This document shows positions 1 to 9,041 of a stretch of DNA of 64,000 nucleotides, in pieces. Position 1 is the stretch's first letter, and each line of letters begins with the position of its first letter. This stretch comes from Oscillospiraceae bacterium. GTDB taxonomy: Bacteria; Bacillota; Clostridia; Oscillospirales; Oscillospiraceae. The position numbers and the translations under genes were made by a program. The DNA lies in NCBI GenBank assembly GCA_015068155.1, contig SVLC01000001.1:21850-85849 (forward strand), given 5' to 3'. The notes beneath the pieces were generated by a model that was given only the letters and a program-made list of their open reading frames with translations, searched no databases and had not been told where the DNA came from.

Positions 1-542
1 TGACCGGCATGGACACCGCCACCTATCAAAGCGGTATGCAGGCCATCTCCTGGCTGCTGACCCCCGCCACCATATGTCTGGCGATCCCACTGTATCAGCA
101 GTTCTCTCTGCTGAAAAAGGAGCTGCCCGGCATTTTGGCGGGCATTGCGGCCGGCACAGTGGCCAGCCTGGCATTTGTGGCCGGCTGGTGTTTGGTATTC
201 CGATATGACCGGGCATTGCTGGTAAGTCTGCTGCCCAAAAGCGTTACTTCCGCCATCGGCGTTCCTTTGGCCCAGATGGGCGGCGGACTCAGCCCCATCA
301 CCACCACCGCCATCATCCTTACCGGCATTTTGGGCAGTCTGCTGGGACCGTTGTTCTGCAAGCTCTTCCGTATCAAAACGGAAATTGCCCAGGGCGTTGC
401 CTACGGCACTTCCGCCCATGTGATCGGCACCGCCAAAGCCGGTGAGCACAGTTCGCTGGCCGGCGCCGTCAGCAGCTTATCCTTGGTAATTGCAGGCCTG
501 ATGACCGCCGTTTTGTTTCCCTTGCTGCTGCAGATCCTATAA
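1..542 (+). CDS. lrgB: LrgB-family membrane protein, 5' end outside the window
   Basis: The visible part has several hydrophobic segments and the LrgB signature stretches LLTPATICLAIPLY, PKSVTSAIGVPLAQMGGG, ILTGILGSLLGP and AHVIGTAKA. LrgB/CidB-type proteins sit in the cytoplasmic membrane, usually beside a small LrgA/CidA partner. They are tied to holin-like control of murein hydrolases and, in some species, to export of small carboxylates. Family members are about 230 residues; here the frame is open to the left edge, so roughly the first 50 residues and any lrgA partner lie outside. The gene is followed within 5 bases by a 30-bp palindromic terminator. Family assignment is firm, the physiological role is not. 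Confidence 0.9.
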   Translation, partial: TGMDTATYQSGMQAISWLLTPATICLAIPLYQQFSLLKKELPGILAGIAAGTVASLAFVAGWCLVFRYDRALLVSLLPKSVTSAIGVPLAQMGGGLSPITTTAIILTGILGSLLGPLFCKLFRIKTEIAQGVAYGTSAHVIGTAKAGEHSSLAGAVSSLSLVIAGLMTAVLFPLLLQIL

Positions 543-545
543 AAT

Positions 546-575
546 CACGGCTCTCTCCGATCGGAGAGAGCCGTG
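546..575. terminator. Bidirectional intrinsic terminator between lrgB and the binding-protein gene
   Basis: Perfect 30-bp palindrome (CACGGCTCTCTCCGA and its complement) placed between two convergent genes, with A-rich sequence on one side and TTCTT on the other. It probably ends both transcripts. Confidence 0.85.
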
Positions 576-596
576 TTCTTCGTTGATCCGCAGCGG

Positions 597-1517
597 TCAC
601 GGGCCAAAGAAATAGGTTTCCAGGGTTTCATAGGCCTGCGCCCAGCGGTGATTGGGCTTAAACTGGAACAGTTCCTTTTCCACCACATAGGCCCGGCCGT
701 TTTTCGCCGCCGTCAGGTTCGGCCACCGGGGATCGTCCCCCAATGTTTGATTCAGCAACGCCTGCATGCCCACCTCGTCATCGCCGGAAGGCACCACAAA
801 AATGTAATCCGGATCCAGGGCCGCAATATCATCCATGGTAACCCTGTCGGGATCCACGAAGGCGCCGGGTTCTTCTGCCACATTCCGGCATCCCAATTCC
901 CGCAGCATCACTCCCAGCACCGTTTCATCGCCGGTTTTGGCCCGGATGGCCTTATGGGACGCCCGCAGCACCAGCACCCGGGGGCCGTCGGCATCAGGGA
1001 ATCGGTGGCGCACCGCGTCAATGGCGGATTGCTGGGATGTGCCGTAGGTCTCGTATCGGTCGGTGCAGCCGGTGATATCCGTGCAGATCTTCAGCATCCG
1101 CAGATAGTCCGAAAAGCCATCGACCCGGAAATAGGCCACAGAAATCCCGGCCTCTTCCAATTGCTGCTGCCATTGCAAATGCTGGGTGGAATTGGCGCTG
1201 GCAATCACAAAATCCGGCTGGATCTGCAGCAGTAATTCCAGGCTTAATTCCTTGGTTTCACCTAAATTCACCGCCATTTCATCCCGGGGTACCTTCAACT
1301 CCGAAAACGCATCGTCCGGCGCGGCCGCCACCCGGCCGCCGGCCAAATGCCACACCTGGGCAAAGCTGCCCAGCAATGCCGCCACTTTTTCCGGCTGGCG
1401 CAGGGTGATCTCCCGGCCCAGGTCGTCGGTAAAGGTGATCTTCTTGTTGCCACCGCAGCCGGCCAAGCTGCCGCACAGCAGCGCCGCCAGCAAAACAGCC
1501 GTAAGTACTCGTTTCAT
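597..1517 (-). CDS. Iron/cobalamin-type ABC substrate-binding lipoprotein
   Basis: 306 residues. The N-terminus is a lipoprotein signal (KR, hydrophobic core, lipobox LAGC with Cys21), so the mature protein should be anchored outside the membrane. The body is a FecB/BtuF-type periplasmic-binding fold: an early DDLGREITL strand, a LGETKELSLELLLQIQPDFVIAS segment in two pieces typical of the family, and a C-terminal NRWAQAY-like helix. Such proteins deliver ferric siderophores, haem or cobalamin to an ABC importer. No permease or ATPase gene is adjacent, so the substrate cannot be told. A GGAGGGG ribosome site precedes the start and a TATAAT-like -10 lies at 1540-1545 on this strand. Confidence 0.85.
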   Translation of the reverse strand: MKRVLTAVLLAALLCGSLAGCGGNKKITFTDDLGREITLRQPEKVAALLGSFAQVWHLAGGRVAAAPDDAFSELKVPRDEMAVNLGETKELSLELLLQIQPDFVIASANSTQHLQWQQQLEEAGISVAYFRVDGFSDYLRMLKICTDITGCTDRYETYGTSQQSAIDAVRHRFPDADGPRVLVLRASHKAIRAKTGDETVLGVMLRELGCRNVAEEPGAFVDPDRVTMDDIAALDPDYIFVVPSGDDEVGMQALLNQTLGDDPRWPNLTAAKNGRAYVVEKELFQFKPNHRWAQAYETLETYFFGP

Positions 1518-1681
1518 AAAACATCCCCTCCGTATTTGCGCCTATTATACACCATTCCCAGCCCCTTGGGAACAGCAAAACCGGAAATATTTCGTAAATT
1601 TTCCGTTCTACCCTCACCGCCGGGGACATACCCTATAACAAACCATGGCAGGAGCATACTGCCTGCCGAAGGAGGCTGGCT

Positions 1682-3145
1682 ATGGAAAACATTTACGCCG
1701 ATATTGCCGCCCGCACCGGCGGAAATATCTACATCGGAGTGGTGGGCCCGGTCCGCACCGGCAAGTCCACCTTGATCAAACGGATCATGGAACAGTGGGT
1801 GATTCCCGCCATCGACGATCCCTATCGTAAGGAACGGGCCAGGGATGAGCTGCCCCAAAGCGGCTCCGGCAAAACCATCATGACCTCAGAGCCGAAATTC
1901 GTGCCGGAGGAAGCAGTGGAGATCTCCCCCGACGGCACTGCCCGGCTGCGGGTGCGGATGATCGACAGCGTAGGCTACATGGTGGATGGCGCCGTAGGCG
2001 CCCAGGAAGATGGGATCCCCCGGATGGTGGCCACTCCCTGGTTCGATTATGAGATCCCCATGACCGACGCCGCAGAGCTGGGCACAAAAAAAGTAATGGA
2101 GGAGCATTGTTCCATCGGCCTGGTGGTGACCACCGACGGTTCGATCTGCGACATTCCCCGGGAGGACTATCTGCAGGCGGAACGCCGGGCCATTACTGAT
2201 ATGCAGGCCACAGGAAAGCCTTTTTTGGTGGTGATCAACACCCGGCAGCCCCAAGGCGCTGCTGCCCGGCAGGTACAGCAGACAATTTGGGAGGAATTCG
2301 GTATCGAGGCCGCCATCGCCGATTGCCAGGCGCTGGATAAAGACGGCATTGCCCGGCTCTTCCGGGATCTGCTGTACGCCTTCCCCCTGACCCGGCTGCA
2401 GATTCATCTGCCCCGGTGGATGGATGCCTTGGAACCGGAGCATCCCATCCGCGCCGCGCTGTACGCCGGGCTTTTGGATGCCGGCCGTCAGATCCAATCT
2501 CTGCAGCAGGCAGAACCGGCGCTGCAGACACTGACCCGGCTGGATTGCGTGGATGGCCTGGCCATCCGGGATGCCGATCTCAGCAACGGCACCGCCAAGT
2601 GCGTGATCACCGCGCCGGAAGCCCTGTTTTACCAGGTCCTCAGCGAAAAGGCCGGCATCACGGTCCGCACCGACGGCGAGCTGCTGAAATTGCTGATGGA
2701 GCTGTCCAGCGCCAAGCAGGAATACGATAAGGTCTCCGATGCCCTCAGCTCCGTGCGGGCCACAGGTTACGGCGTGGTGATGCCAGGCGCGGAGGAAATG
2801 ACCCTGCAAAAACCGGAGGTTCTGAAAAAAGGCAGCAATTTTGGTCTGAAGCTGAAAGCCGGCGCCCCTTCCATCCACATGATCCGGGTGGATATCGACA
2901 CGGAGATCAGCCCCATGGTGGGTGATGAGAAGCAATCCAAGGACCTGATGGGTTTCCTGGCGGGAGAATCCCCGGAAAAGCTATGGCAAAGCAATATCTT
3001 CGGAAAATCCGTCTACGAGCTGCTGCAGGAGGGCATCACCACCAAATTGCTGCAGATGCCCGAGGAGGTTCGGAGCAAATTCCGGGGTACCCTGTGCCGC
3101 ATCGTCAACGAAGGCGCCCAAGGTCTTATTTGCCTGATTCTGTAA
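1682..3145 (+). CDS. spoIVA: Stage IV sporulation protein A, spore coat morphogenetic ATPase
   Basis: 487 residues against about 492 in Bacillus subtilis SpoIVA. A P-loop GPVRTGKST lies at residues 22-30, a conserved MIDSVGYMVDGA segment at 94-104, and the protein ends with the conserved NEGAQGLICLIL. SpoIVA is made in the mother cell, hydrolyses ATP to polymerise on the forespore surface and is the base layer on which the coat is built. The start is fixed by GAAGGAGG at 1668-1675. A CATACCCT at 1627-1634 is reminiscent of a sigma-E -10, but no convincing -35 is seen. This gene is the best evidence that the organism forms endospores. Confidence 0.97.
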   Translation: MENIYADIAARTGGNIYIGVVGPVRTGKSTLIKRIMEQWVIPAIDDPYRKERARDELPQSGSGKTIMTSEPKFVPEEAVEISPDGTARLRVRMIDSVGYMVDGAVGAQEDGIPRMVATPWFDYEIPMTDAAELGTKKVMEEHCSIGLVVTTDGSICDIPREDYLQAERRAITDMQATGKPFLVVINTRQPQGAAARQVQQTIWEEFGIEAAIADCQALDKDGIARLFRDLLYAFPLTRLQIHLPRWMDALEPEHPIRAALYAGLLDAGRQIQSLQQAEPALQTLTRLDCVDGLAIRDADLSNGTAKCVITAPEALFYQVLSEKAGITVRTDGELLKLLMELSSAKQEYDKVSDALSSVRATGYGVVMPGAEEMTLQKPEVLKKGSNFGLKLKAGAPSIHMIRVDIDTEISPMVGDEKQSKDLMGFLAGESPEKLWQSNIFGKSVYELLQEGITTKLLQMPEEVRSKFRGTLCRIVNEGAQGLICLIL

Positions 3146-3163
3146 AAAATCCGCTGCATTCCA

Positions 3164-3192
3164 TTGACATTTGTACGCCCTTGGGGTAGAAT
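3164..3192 (+). promoter_or_regulatory. Sigma-A-type promoter of the PH-domain gene
   Basis: TTGACA at 3164-3169 and TAGAAT at 3187-3192 with a 17-bp spacer, 30 bases before the coding start. A near-consensus vegetative promoter. Confidence 0.85.
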
Positions 3193-3221
3193 AAAAGAAA
3201 ACCGACTGGGAGGTAACTGTC

Positions 3222-3614
3222 ATGGCAAAACAGAAAATGAACTATCTTTGGAAAGACCGTCGCCGCCGCATGGGCATGCCCCTGAGTTTTACCCGCTACG
3301 CCCTCAGCGAGGACCGGCTGTTCCTGTCCGTAGGCTTTTTCAGTGTGAAGGATGATGAGCTGCTGCTGTATCGCGTTCGGGACATCACTACCCGCCGCAG
3401 TCTGTGGCAGCGGCTGTTTGGCATGGGTACGGTGACCATCATCTCCACTGACAAAAGCCAGCCCACGCTGGTGTTGAAGAACATCAAGCGTCCCCTGGAG
3501 GTCAAGGAGCTGATTCACCAGCAGGTGGAGGAAATGAAGCTGCAGCGCCGTGTCCGGGTTGGTGAGATCATGGGCAGCTACGATGACGAGGAATTTGAGG
3601 ACGACGAAATCTAA
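3222..3614 (+). CDS. Small PH-domain (bPH/DUF304-like) protein
   Basis: 130 residues without a signal peptide or membrane segment. The middle reads as a bacterial pleckstrin-homology strand series (RYALSEDRLFLSVGFFSVKDDELLLYRVRDI, split by turns, then VTIISTDKSQPTLVLKNIKRP), and a charged C-terminal tail ends in acidic residues EEFEDDEI. Bacterial PH-domain proteins of this type are mostly uncharacterised and many associate with membranes. It has its own strong promoter, a GGGAGG ribosome site and a terminator, so it is a single-gene unit. Role unknown. Confidence 0.75.
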   Translation: MAKQKMNYLWKDRRRRMGMPLSFTRYALSEDRLFLSVGFFSVKDDELLLYRVRDITTRRSLWQRLFGMGTVTIISTDKSQPTLVLKNIKRPLEVKELIHQQVEEMKLQRRVRVGEIMGSYDDEEFEDDEI

Positions 3615-3617
3615 TAC

Positions 3618-3646
3618 AAAACGCACCGCAAATGCGGTGCGTTTTC
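3618..3646. terminator. Bidirectional terminator between the PH-domain gene and yfhO
   Basis: Stem ACGCACCGCA / TGCGGTGCGT with a 2-base loop, T-run on the + side and A-run on the other; it lies between two convergent stop codons. Confidence 0.85.
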
Positions 3647-3647
3647 T

Positions 3648-6600
3648 TTATTGTTCCAGCCGCTTTTTTCTGCGGCGCAGCAGACAATCGGTGGTAATGA
3701 TGCCGCCAAATATCACGGCGCAGCCAATGCTGATCAGCGCGCCATAGCGGAACGCCCGGTTTTCATACCGGAATTCCACCTCGTGGACGCCCTCGGTCAA
3801 GGGCACGGCCACCATACAATCGCCTACCAGCACCACATCCACGGCAACACCGTCCACATAGGCCACCCAATTACCCACAGGGCTGGTGGTGGCCGGGATC
3901 AGTTCGCCGTTTTCATCCTCGCCTTCCTCGGTGCGCGCATTGCCGCACTGGGGAATGGAGGTATACAAAAGGCCATCCCGGTCGCAATCAATCACGCCCC
4001 GGATCCTGGTGGTGGAGAATTGGGTCAGCTCCAATGTGGAGGCCGCCAGCACATCATAGCCTGCCCGGAACACGGCTTCATCCAGCACCGCGCCATAGAT
4101 CACCACCGCAGAGCTGGTGTTGGCGGCGCACTCGATGACCAGCTCCACCGTATCCCCCGGCGCTACATCGCACACAGCCATGGTAAAAGGCAGGGTGTAA
4201 TTTTCCGAGTAGAGCTTGATGCCATTGTGCCAAACGCTGAAGTTTTTCTGGGCATACAATGTCAGGTCCAGGCACATAAAGCCGGTTTGGGTAATGTTGT
4301 AGGTGTAGGTGATCTTACCGGGATTGGCGCCGGAGGTAAAACCGGTGTAGCCGCCAATATTATTGGCGGTGATGTTGATGCCATCGGTAGCAGTCACTTC
4401 CACATCCTTTTTTGCCACATCCATCCATACGGCTTCGGTCAGGCCGGTGGCGCTGCTGAACAGTGCATTCTGCACGGCAAAGGTATTGCCGCCCATGTTG
4501 AAATCCATGTCCTCCAGGTCCGCATTGGCCAAAAAGCCCAGGGGCAGATAGGCATTGTTTTCCATCAGTGTCAGGCCCTCATAGGAATGCAGTACGTCAA
4601 AATAGGCATTGCTGCCGGGCGTGCCATCCCGATGGATCATATATTTCAGATTCAGGAACAGGTTTGCCACCGGGGACGATTCCTCCCAGCAGTACCGGTT
4701 CCAGCTATTGCGGCCGCCATAACCCAGCGCCTCCATAAATTCCGTCATTCGTACATTGGCGGAGCTGGTGAATGTGGAAAGGCCGTCGTAGCCGTTGAGG
4801 GGGCCATCGTTCAAGGTCTGGGCGTGGGTCACCTCCGCCCGGTAGAACTGATTTTCGTCGTTTTCCAGATCCTTCATCACCTGGAACATGGATGCGGCCG
4901 CCTCTTCCTTTTTGGGGTAGTCGTAATCGTAGATGGAGAAGGAGGTGGCAAAGGAGATCACATTGACCACCAGCTCCAGCAGCATCACCGCCGCAATTCC
5001 CAGAGCCGCGTAACGGCTGCGCTGGGCATGGGGCGGCAATCTGTCCACAAGATCCTTCCACCAATTGTCCCGGGGGCGGATATCCGCCGGTTCTTCCCGT
5101 TCCTCCGGAAAGCTTTCCGTTTCCGGCTCCACCGGCTGACCCATATCCTCCAGCAACCGGTCAACCCGAGCCATCAGTTCCGCATCGGATTGCGGCTCGT
5201 CAGCAGCCGGCTGCTCCATTTCTTCCTCCGGCGGCAGGGCAGGTGCTTCTGCCTCCACCGTAACCGGTTGGGGCACCAGCCGATGGCCGTAGAGCATCAA
5301 AATAAAATACAGCCCCAAAAATGCCAGATTGAATATCACAAAGGCGGTATCGCTGCGCATTTCCTTATTGATCATCAGCAGCAGTCCGCTGAGAATTCCG
5401 GCGCCGGCGATCTGCCACAGTTTCCATTCTTCCCGCACCAGCCAGGCCCGGTAGGCCATATACAGCAGCACGAAGCAGAACAGGAAACTGAAACGGTATG
5501 GGATTTGGTTGGTGAAATGGAAGCCATGCCAAATATAATCCAGTTGACGAATAATAAAGCTGCACATAAACAGCAGCAGCAGCGCCACGGCGCAAATCTT
5601 ATCCCGGAGCTTCACCTGACCGGACAGCAGGAACAAAAAGCCCAGCGCCACCGCAAAGACGCCGCAATAGATATTGGGCAGGCCGTCGATATAGGTAGGC
5701 GTCAAGCCGCCGGCCATTTGACCCGCCACGGTCTTCATGCCCTCCAGCACCGGCGGGAAAGAAGCTATCAGCGCATCCCACCACAAGCCGAAGCTGCCGG
5801 CGCCGGCTTCTTTTGCCTCCTTGAAAGCCGCCCAGGCCTCGTAGGCATTGGTAACGGTTTCTCCGGAAACCATGTTCACCTGGAATCCCTCGGGGAACTG
5901 ATTGATGCTGGAGTAGGTATCCTGCAGCGCCGCCAGGGCCGGCAGTTCCAAAAAACAGGTCATGCCAATGGACAGCACCGTGAACACACCGATGCAGGCA
6001 AAATCCTTTATGGATCGCCACACACTTTTAAATCGGCAAATTTCATAGCAGAAGAACAGCAGCAGCACGAAGATGCATACAAAGAAGCCCACATAATAGT
6101 TGGCCAGAATGGCCAGCGCCAGGGAAACGGTGTAGAGGATGTATTTCCGGTCCCGCAGAAGCCACACCGTACCCAGCGCCACCAAGGGCAGCATGGCGAA
6201 GGAATCCACCCACATAATATTCCACTGATAGCCCAGGCCCCAGGCGCACAGGCCGTAGCAGCCGCCGAATACCACCAGCGACAGGTCATCCCGGCCGTAA
6301 AGTTTTTTCAGCATAATGGCAAAAAAGCCGCTGGCCAGGCTTAGTTTGATAGGCGTCAGCAGTGTGAAATAGTCCAGCACATACGCCTCCGGCACAAATA
6401 CGCTGAGCAAATTCAGCGGCGAACCGAGATAATAAGCAATCAGGCCCAGATAATCCATACCACCGCCGGCGCTCCAGTTCCACAGCAAGGAGTCACCGGA
6501 ACGCAGCGCTTCCCTGAATTCTTTGAAGAACGGGAAATACTGATGGTACATATCGGAATACAGCAGGGTGTAATCACCGAAGGGCGCCACCGAGGTGACG

Positions 6601-6689
6601 AACATCAGCACCAGCAGCATGGTGGCCGGCGTGGCAAACGCCAGAGCCGTATAATTCCATTTTCGTTTTTTCAGATCCGGCAATCTCAT
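3648..6689 (-). CDS. yfhO: YfhO-family multi-spanning membrane protein
   Basis: 1013 residues. About a dozen hydrophobic helices fill the first 480 residues, with the family-type luminal motif SDMYHQYFPFFKEF after helix 1 and the WNWSAGGG and YYLGSPLNLL stretches. A cytosolic acidic/proline-rich linker follows (PALPPEEEMEQP onward), then further helices, a large extracytoplasmic beta-rich domain and a last C-terminal helix ending in RRRKKR. YfhO proteins are GT-C-like; the B. subtilis member glycosylates lipoteichoic acid. Here the role is inferred only from the family. The gene is monocistronic and convergent with the PH-domain gene. Confidence 0.88.
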   Translation of the reverse strand: MRLPDLKKRKWNYTALAFATPATMLLVLMFVTSVAPFGDYTLLYSDMYHQYFPFFKEFREALRSGDSLLWNWSAGGGMDYLGLIAYYLGSPLNLLSVFVPEAYVLDYFTLLTPIKLSLASGFFAIMLKKLYGRDDLSLVVFGGCYGLCAWGLGYQWNIMWVDSFAMLPLVALGTVWLLRDRKYILYTVSLALAILANYYVGFFVCIFVLLLFFCYEICRFKSVWRSIKDFACIGVFTVLSIGMTCFLELPALAALQDTYSSINQFPEGFQVNMVSGETVTNAYEAWAAFKEAKEAGAGSFGLWWDALIASFPPVLEGMKTVAGQMAGGLTPTYIDGLPNIYCGVFAVALGFLFLLSGQVKLRDKICAVALLLLFMCSFIIRQLDYIWHGFHFTNQIPYRFSFLFCFVLLYMAYRAWLVREEWKLWQIAGAGILSGLLLMINKEMRSDTAFVIFNLAFLGLYFILMLYGHRLVPQPVTVEAEAPALPPEEEMEQPAADEPQSDAELMARVDRLLEDMGQPVEPETESFPEEREEPADIRPRDNWWKDLVDRLPPHAQRSRYAALGIAAVMLLELVVNVISFATSFSIYDYDYPKKEEAAASMFQVMKDLENDENQFYRAEVTHAQTLNDGPLNGYDGLSTFTSSANVRMTEFMEALGYGGRNSWNRYCWEESSPVANLFLNLKYMIHRDGTPGSNAYFDVLHSYEGLTLMENNAYLPLGFLANADLEDMDFNMGGNTFAVQNALFSSATGLTEAVWMDVAKKDVEVTATDGINITANNIGGYTGFTSGANPGKITYTYNITQTGFMCLDLTLYAQKNFSVWHNGIKLYSENYTLPFTMAVCDVAPGDTVELVIECAANTSSAVVIYGAVLDEAVFRAGYDVLAASTLELTQFSTTRIRGVIDCDRDGLLYTSIPQCGNARTEEGEDENGELIPATTSPVGNWVAYVDGVAVDVVLVGDCMVAVPLTEGVHEVEFRYENRAFRYGALISIGCAVIFGGIITTDCLLRRRKKRLEQ

Positions 6690-6783
6690 ACACGGGCCTC
6701 CCGGGGCAAAATTTATCTACAGTTGGTAATTATAGCACAGTTTCGCGCCGGGGTAAAGGAAAATACACAAAATGTGGAAAATT

Positions 6784-7164
6784 TTACATTTTCCCCTTCC
6801 CTTCCAGAGCCTGCCGCAGTTTCTCCAACGCCCGCTTCTCAATGCGGGATACATAGCTGCGGCTGATGCCGGTCCGATCCGCAACCTCCCGCTGCCGCAA
6901 CGGCGGTGTACCCGCCAAGCCGTAACGCAGTTCGATCACCAGCCGTTCCTGATCTGTCAGTTCTTCCCGCACCGCCACGCACACTGCCCGCACTGACTCC
7001 CGGCGGCTGACAGTTTCCAGCAGATCATCCTCCTCCGCCACCACATCCATCAGCGAAAGCGCCGCCCCATCGCTGCCGGTTTCGATATAATCTGACAGCG
7101 ATACATCCTGGGCGCTTTTCTTCTGCGCCCTGAAATGCATCAGGATCTCATTTGCTATCCTCGC
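6784..7164 (-). CDS. sigK: 3' part of the split sigma-K gene (regions 2.4-4)
   Basis: From about residue IANEILMHFR onward this reads as the C-terminal two thirds of sporulation sigma-K: end of region 2, the DVSLSDYI linker, SLMDVV, and region 4 with REVADRTGISRSYVSRIEKRALEKL split across its helix-turn-helix. Upstream the homology stops abruptly at 7158-7164, exactly where the recombinase coding sequence ends, and there is no start codon or ribosome site for a functional sigma factor. The matching 5' part is on the same strand at 51592-51789. Sigma-K drives late mother-cell gene expression (coat, lysis). In Bacillus and Clostridioides the gene is rebuilt by excision of an intervening element. 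Confidence 0.93.
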   Translation of the reverse strand, partial: ARIANEILMHFRAQKKSAQDVSLSDYIETGSDGAALSLMDVVAEEDDLLETVSRRESVRAVCVAVREELTDQERLVIELRYGLAGTPPLRQREVADRTGISRSYVSRIEKRALEKLRQALEGKGKM

Positions 7165-8956
7165 CCCAACGACTTTTAGAGTCCGTGGCAGCGTTTTCGT
7201 CTTCAAAATCGTCATAATCGACGTCTGCGAAGGCTTCCAAGGTGTCTTCTTCGCCACTTTCGTCGTCCATGTGATCTAATCTGTCATCCATATCGGGGAA
7301 CTCGATCTCATCCTCGCTGGCTCCGAACAGCACCACATGGGCATTCACACCATCCCAAATTACCTTGCGGACAACCGTCCGGATGGCGGCTCGCTTTTCC
7401 TCAACAGACATATCGTCAATACTGGTGCGGAACATAGAAAGCATCTGCCGCAGCAGATCGAACTCTGTATCGCTGAGGGCATTGGCATTCACCAGCCCCT
7501 CCAGCTCATGGACGCGGTTCTCAATATCCCGATTTACCTCGGTCAATTCCTCGATACGCTTGAGCACATGGGGTCTTGCAATGGACTCGCCAACCATGCC
7601 CAGACTATCGATCAGACCGCTAATGATGGATCCATTCTCCGCAAATTCTGCCCGGAGATCTTCCAGCTGTCTTTCGTATTGCTCTCGCTTGCCGGTATAG
7701 AACTCACGGCTCTTTACAAGCTGAGAAATAAAGGTGCTGTCATGGTCGGTCAAGGATTTGATCTGTTCAATGATGACAGCATCCAGAATATTGCCGTTGG
7801 CATTTCGGCGGTTGCAGCGCTCCCGCTTGCTCCGTTCTTTCATCTTACACACATAGGTGTAAATGATCTCACCGGAAGCAGTTTTGCGCTGAGAAAGCTT
7901 GGGGTACATTCTCTCACCACAGGAGCAGTAAACCAAGCCAGTCAACAGAGCTTCGTTATTCCGGGGCTTGCGGTATGCCTTGGATTTGTTTCTGTCTAGA
8001 GATTCCTGCACCTTGATCCACTGCTTAGATGGAACTACACCGGCATGCTTTCCGATTGCGACAATCCACTCACTGACCGGAAGAAGCTGGGTTGTTCTGC
8101 CTTTCTCCTGATTTGTACGGTTGTAGGCCATGATACCGCAGCTTCCGTCAAAGTCTTCTTTGGGGAAGAAAATCTCCGCTTCCTTTTCTACAAAGTAGTT
8201 GTAGGCATCTTCGTCCGCAACCATGTAGACCGGGTTCTGCAGGATCGCCTTGATCGCAAAGCGGGTAAAGTCCTTTCCCTGCTTGGTCTTGATTCTTTGC
8301 CGCAGCAGCTCTGCTTCCACAGCCGTCAGAGAATCGGTTTCTATATAGAGGTCAAAGATCATCTTCGGGATCTCGATTTCTTCGGGAATCGGGATCAGCT
8401 TATAGGATTTTCTTTCTTTTCCGTCAATGGTGATTTTGCTGACGGAACCGGATTTGAAACCGGTAGGTGTGTTGCCGCCCAGCCAGCGGCCCGTCTTTGC
8501 CAGTTCGTGCATATTGTCGCGGATGCGCTCGGCAATCGTTTCCCGTTCCAACTGGGAGAACACAGAGATAATGAACATCATCGCTCTGCCCATGGGGGTG
8601 CTGGTATCAAACTGCTCCTTGATAGACACAAAGGACACATCCAGCCTGGTCAGTTCGTCGATCAATCCAGTAAAGTCGCTGATGTTACGGCTAATTCTGT
8701 CCAGGCGATAAACAACGATGGACTTAAACTTGCGCTTACGCACGGCCTCCATCATGCGTTTGAAATCCGGTCTTTGCAGATTGCCGCCGGAGAAACCTTC
8801 ATCCTCAAAGACCACACAGCGATCCACATATTCCTCGCCAAACATATTGCGGACATACTCTTTGCAGAGTTCCACCTGGTTGCCGATACTTTCACCCTTG
8901 CCGGTAAACTTGGACTTTCGGGAATAGATCGCAATTTGTTCTTCATTTTTTCGCAT
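7148..8956 (-). CDS. Large serine recombinase of the sigK-intervening element (SpoIVCA-type)
   Basis: 602 residues. The N-terminal resolvase domain has the catalytic serine in IYSRKS (Ser12), VVYRLDRISRN, and SQLERETIAERI leading into helix E. It is followed by the Recombinase domain, a zinc beta-ribbon (YCSCGERMYP, then CKMK and RCNRR), a coiled-coil of about 100 residues, and an acidic tail. The stop codon lies inside the first codons of the sigK 3' part, so element and host gene overlap by a few bases. In known skin elements such a recombinase excises the DNA interrupting sigK in the mother cell. It could also be an unrelated Tn4451-family TnpX, given the adjacent tnpV. The ribosome site is GGGAGGAAAAGG. 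Confidence 0.9.
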   Translation of the reverse strand: MRKNEEQIAIYSRKSKFTGKGESIGNQVELCKEYVRNMFGEEYVDRCVVFEDEGFSGGNLQRPDFKRMMEAVRKRKFKSIVVYRLDRISRNISDFTGLIDELTRLDVSFVSIKEQFDTSTPMGRAMMFIISVFSQLERETIAERIRDNMHELAKTGRWLGGNTPTGFKSGSVSKITIDGKERKSYKLIPIPEEIEIPKMIFDLYIETDSLTAVEAELLRQRIKTKQGKDFTRFAIKAILQNPVYMVADEDAYNYFVEKEAEIFFPKEDFDGSCGIMAYNRTNQEKGRTTQLLPVSEWIVAIGKHAGVVPSKQWIKVQESLDRNKSKAYRKPRNNEALLTGLVYCSCGERMYPKLSQRKTASGEIIYTYVCKMKERSKRERCNRRNANGNILDAVIIEQIKSLTDHDSTFISQLVKSREFYTGKREQYERQLEDLRAEFAENGSIISGLIDSLGMVGESIARPHVLKRIEELTEVNRDIENRVHELEGLVNANALSDTEFDLLRQMLSMFRTSIDDMSVEEKRAAIRTVVRKVIWDGVNAHVVLFGASEDEIEFPDMDDRLDHMDDESGEEDTLEAFADVDYDDFEDENAATDSKSRWGEDSK

Positions 8957-8972
8957 ATCCTTTTCCTCCCTC

Positions 8973-9001
8973 TTGATATGTGATGTATTTTGTGCTATTA
9001 T
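8973..9001 (+). promoter_or_regulatory. Sigma-A-type promoter of tnpV
   Basis: TTGATA at 8973-8978, 17-bp spacer, TATTAT at 8996-9001, ahead of tnpV. It shares its -10 with the opposing recombinase promoter, so the two cannot be occupied at the same time. Confidence 0.75.
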
Positions 9002-9025
9002 ATCACAGCGTAACTAAGTTGTAAA
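8997..9025 (-). promoter_or_regulatory. Sigma-A-type promoter of the serine recombinase
   Basis: On the minus strand TTTACA (9020-9025), 17-bp spacer, TATAAT (8997-9002). It looks vegetative rather than sigma-E-dependent. Its -10 overlaps that of the divergent tnpV promoter, and TGTGAT/ATCACA half-sites flank the shared hexamer. Confidence 0.75.
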
Positions 9026-9041
9026 CAGGAGGATGACAATT

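Noticed and set aside
3651-6344. An 897-codon + strand frame opposite yfhO
   Set aside because: His/Gln/Gly-rich shadow of a membrane-protein gene; yfhO itself has clear family motifs.
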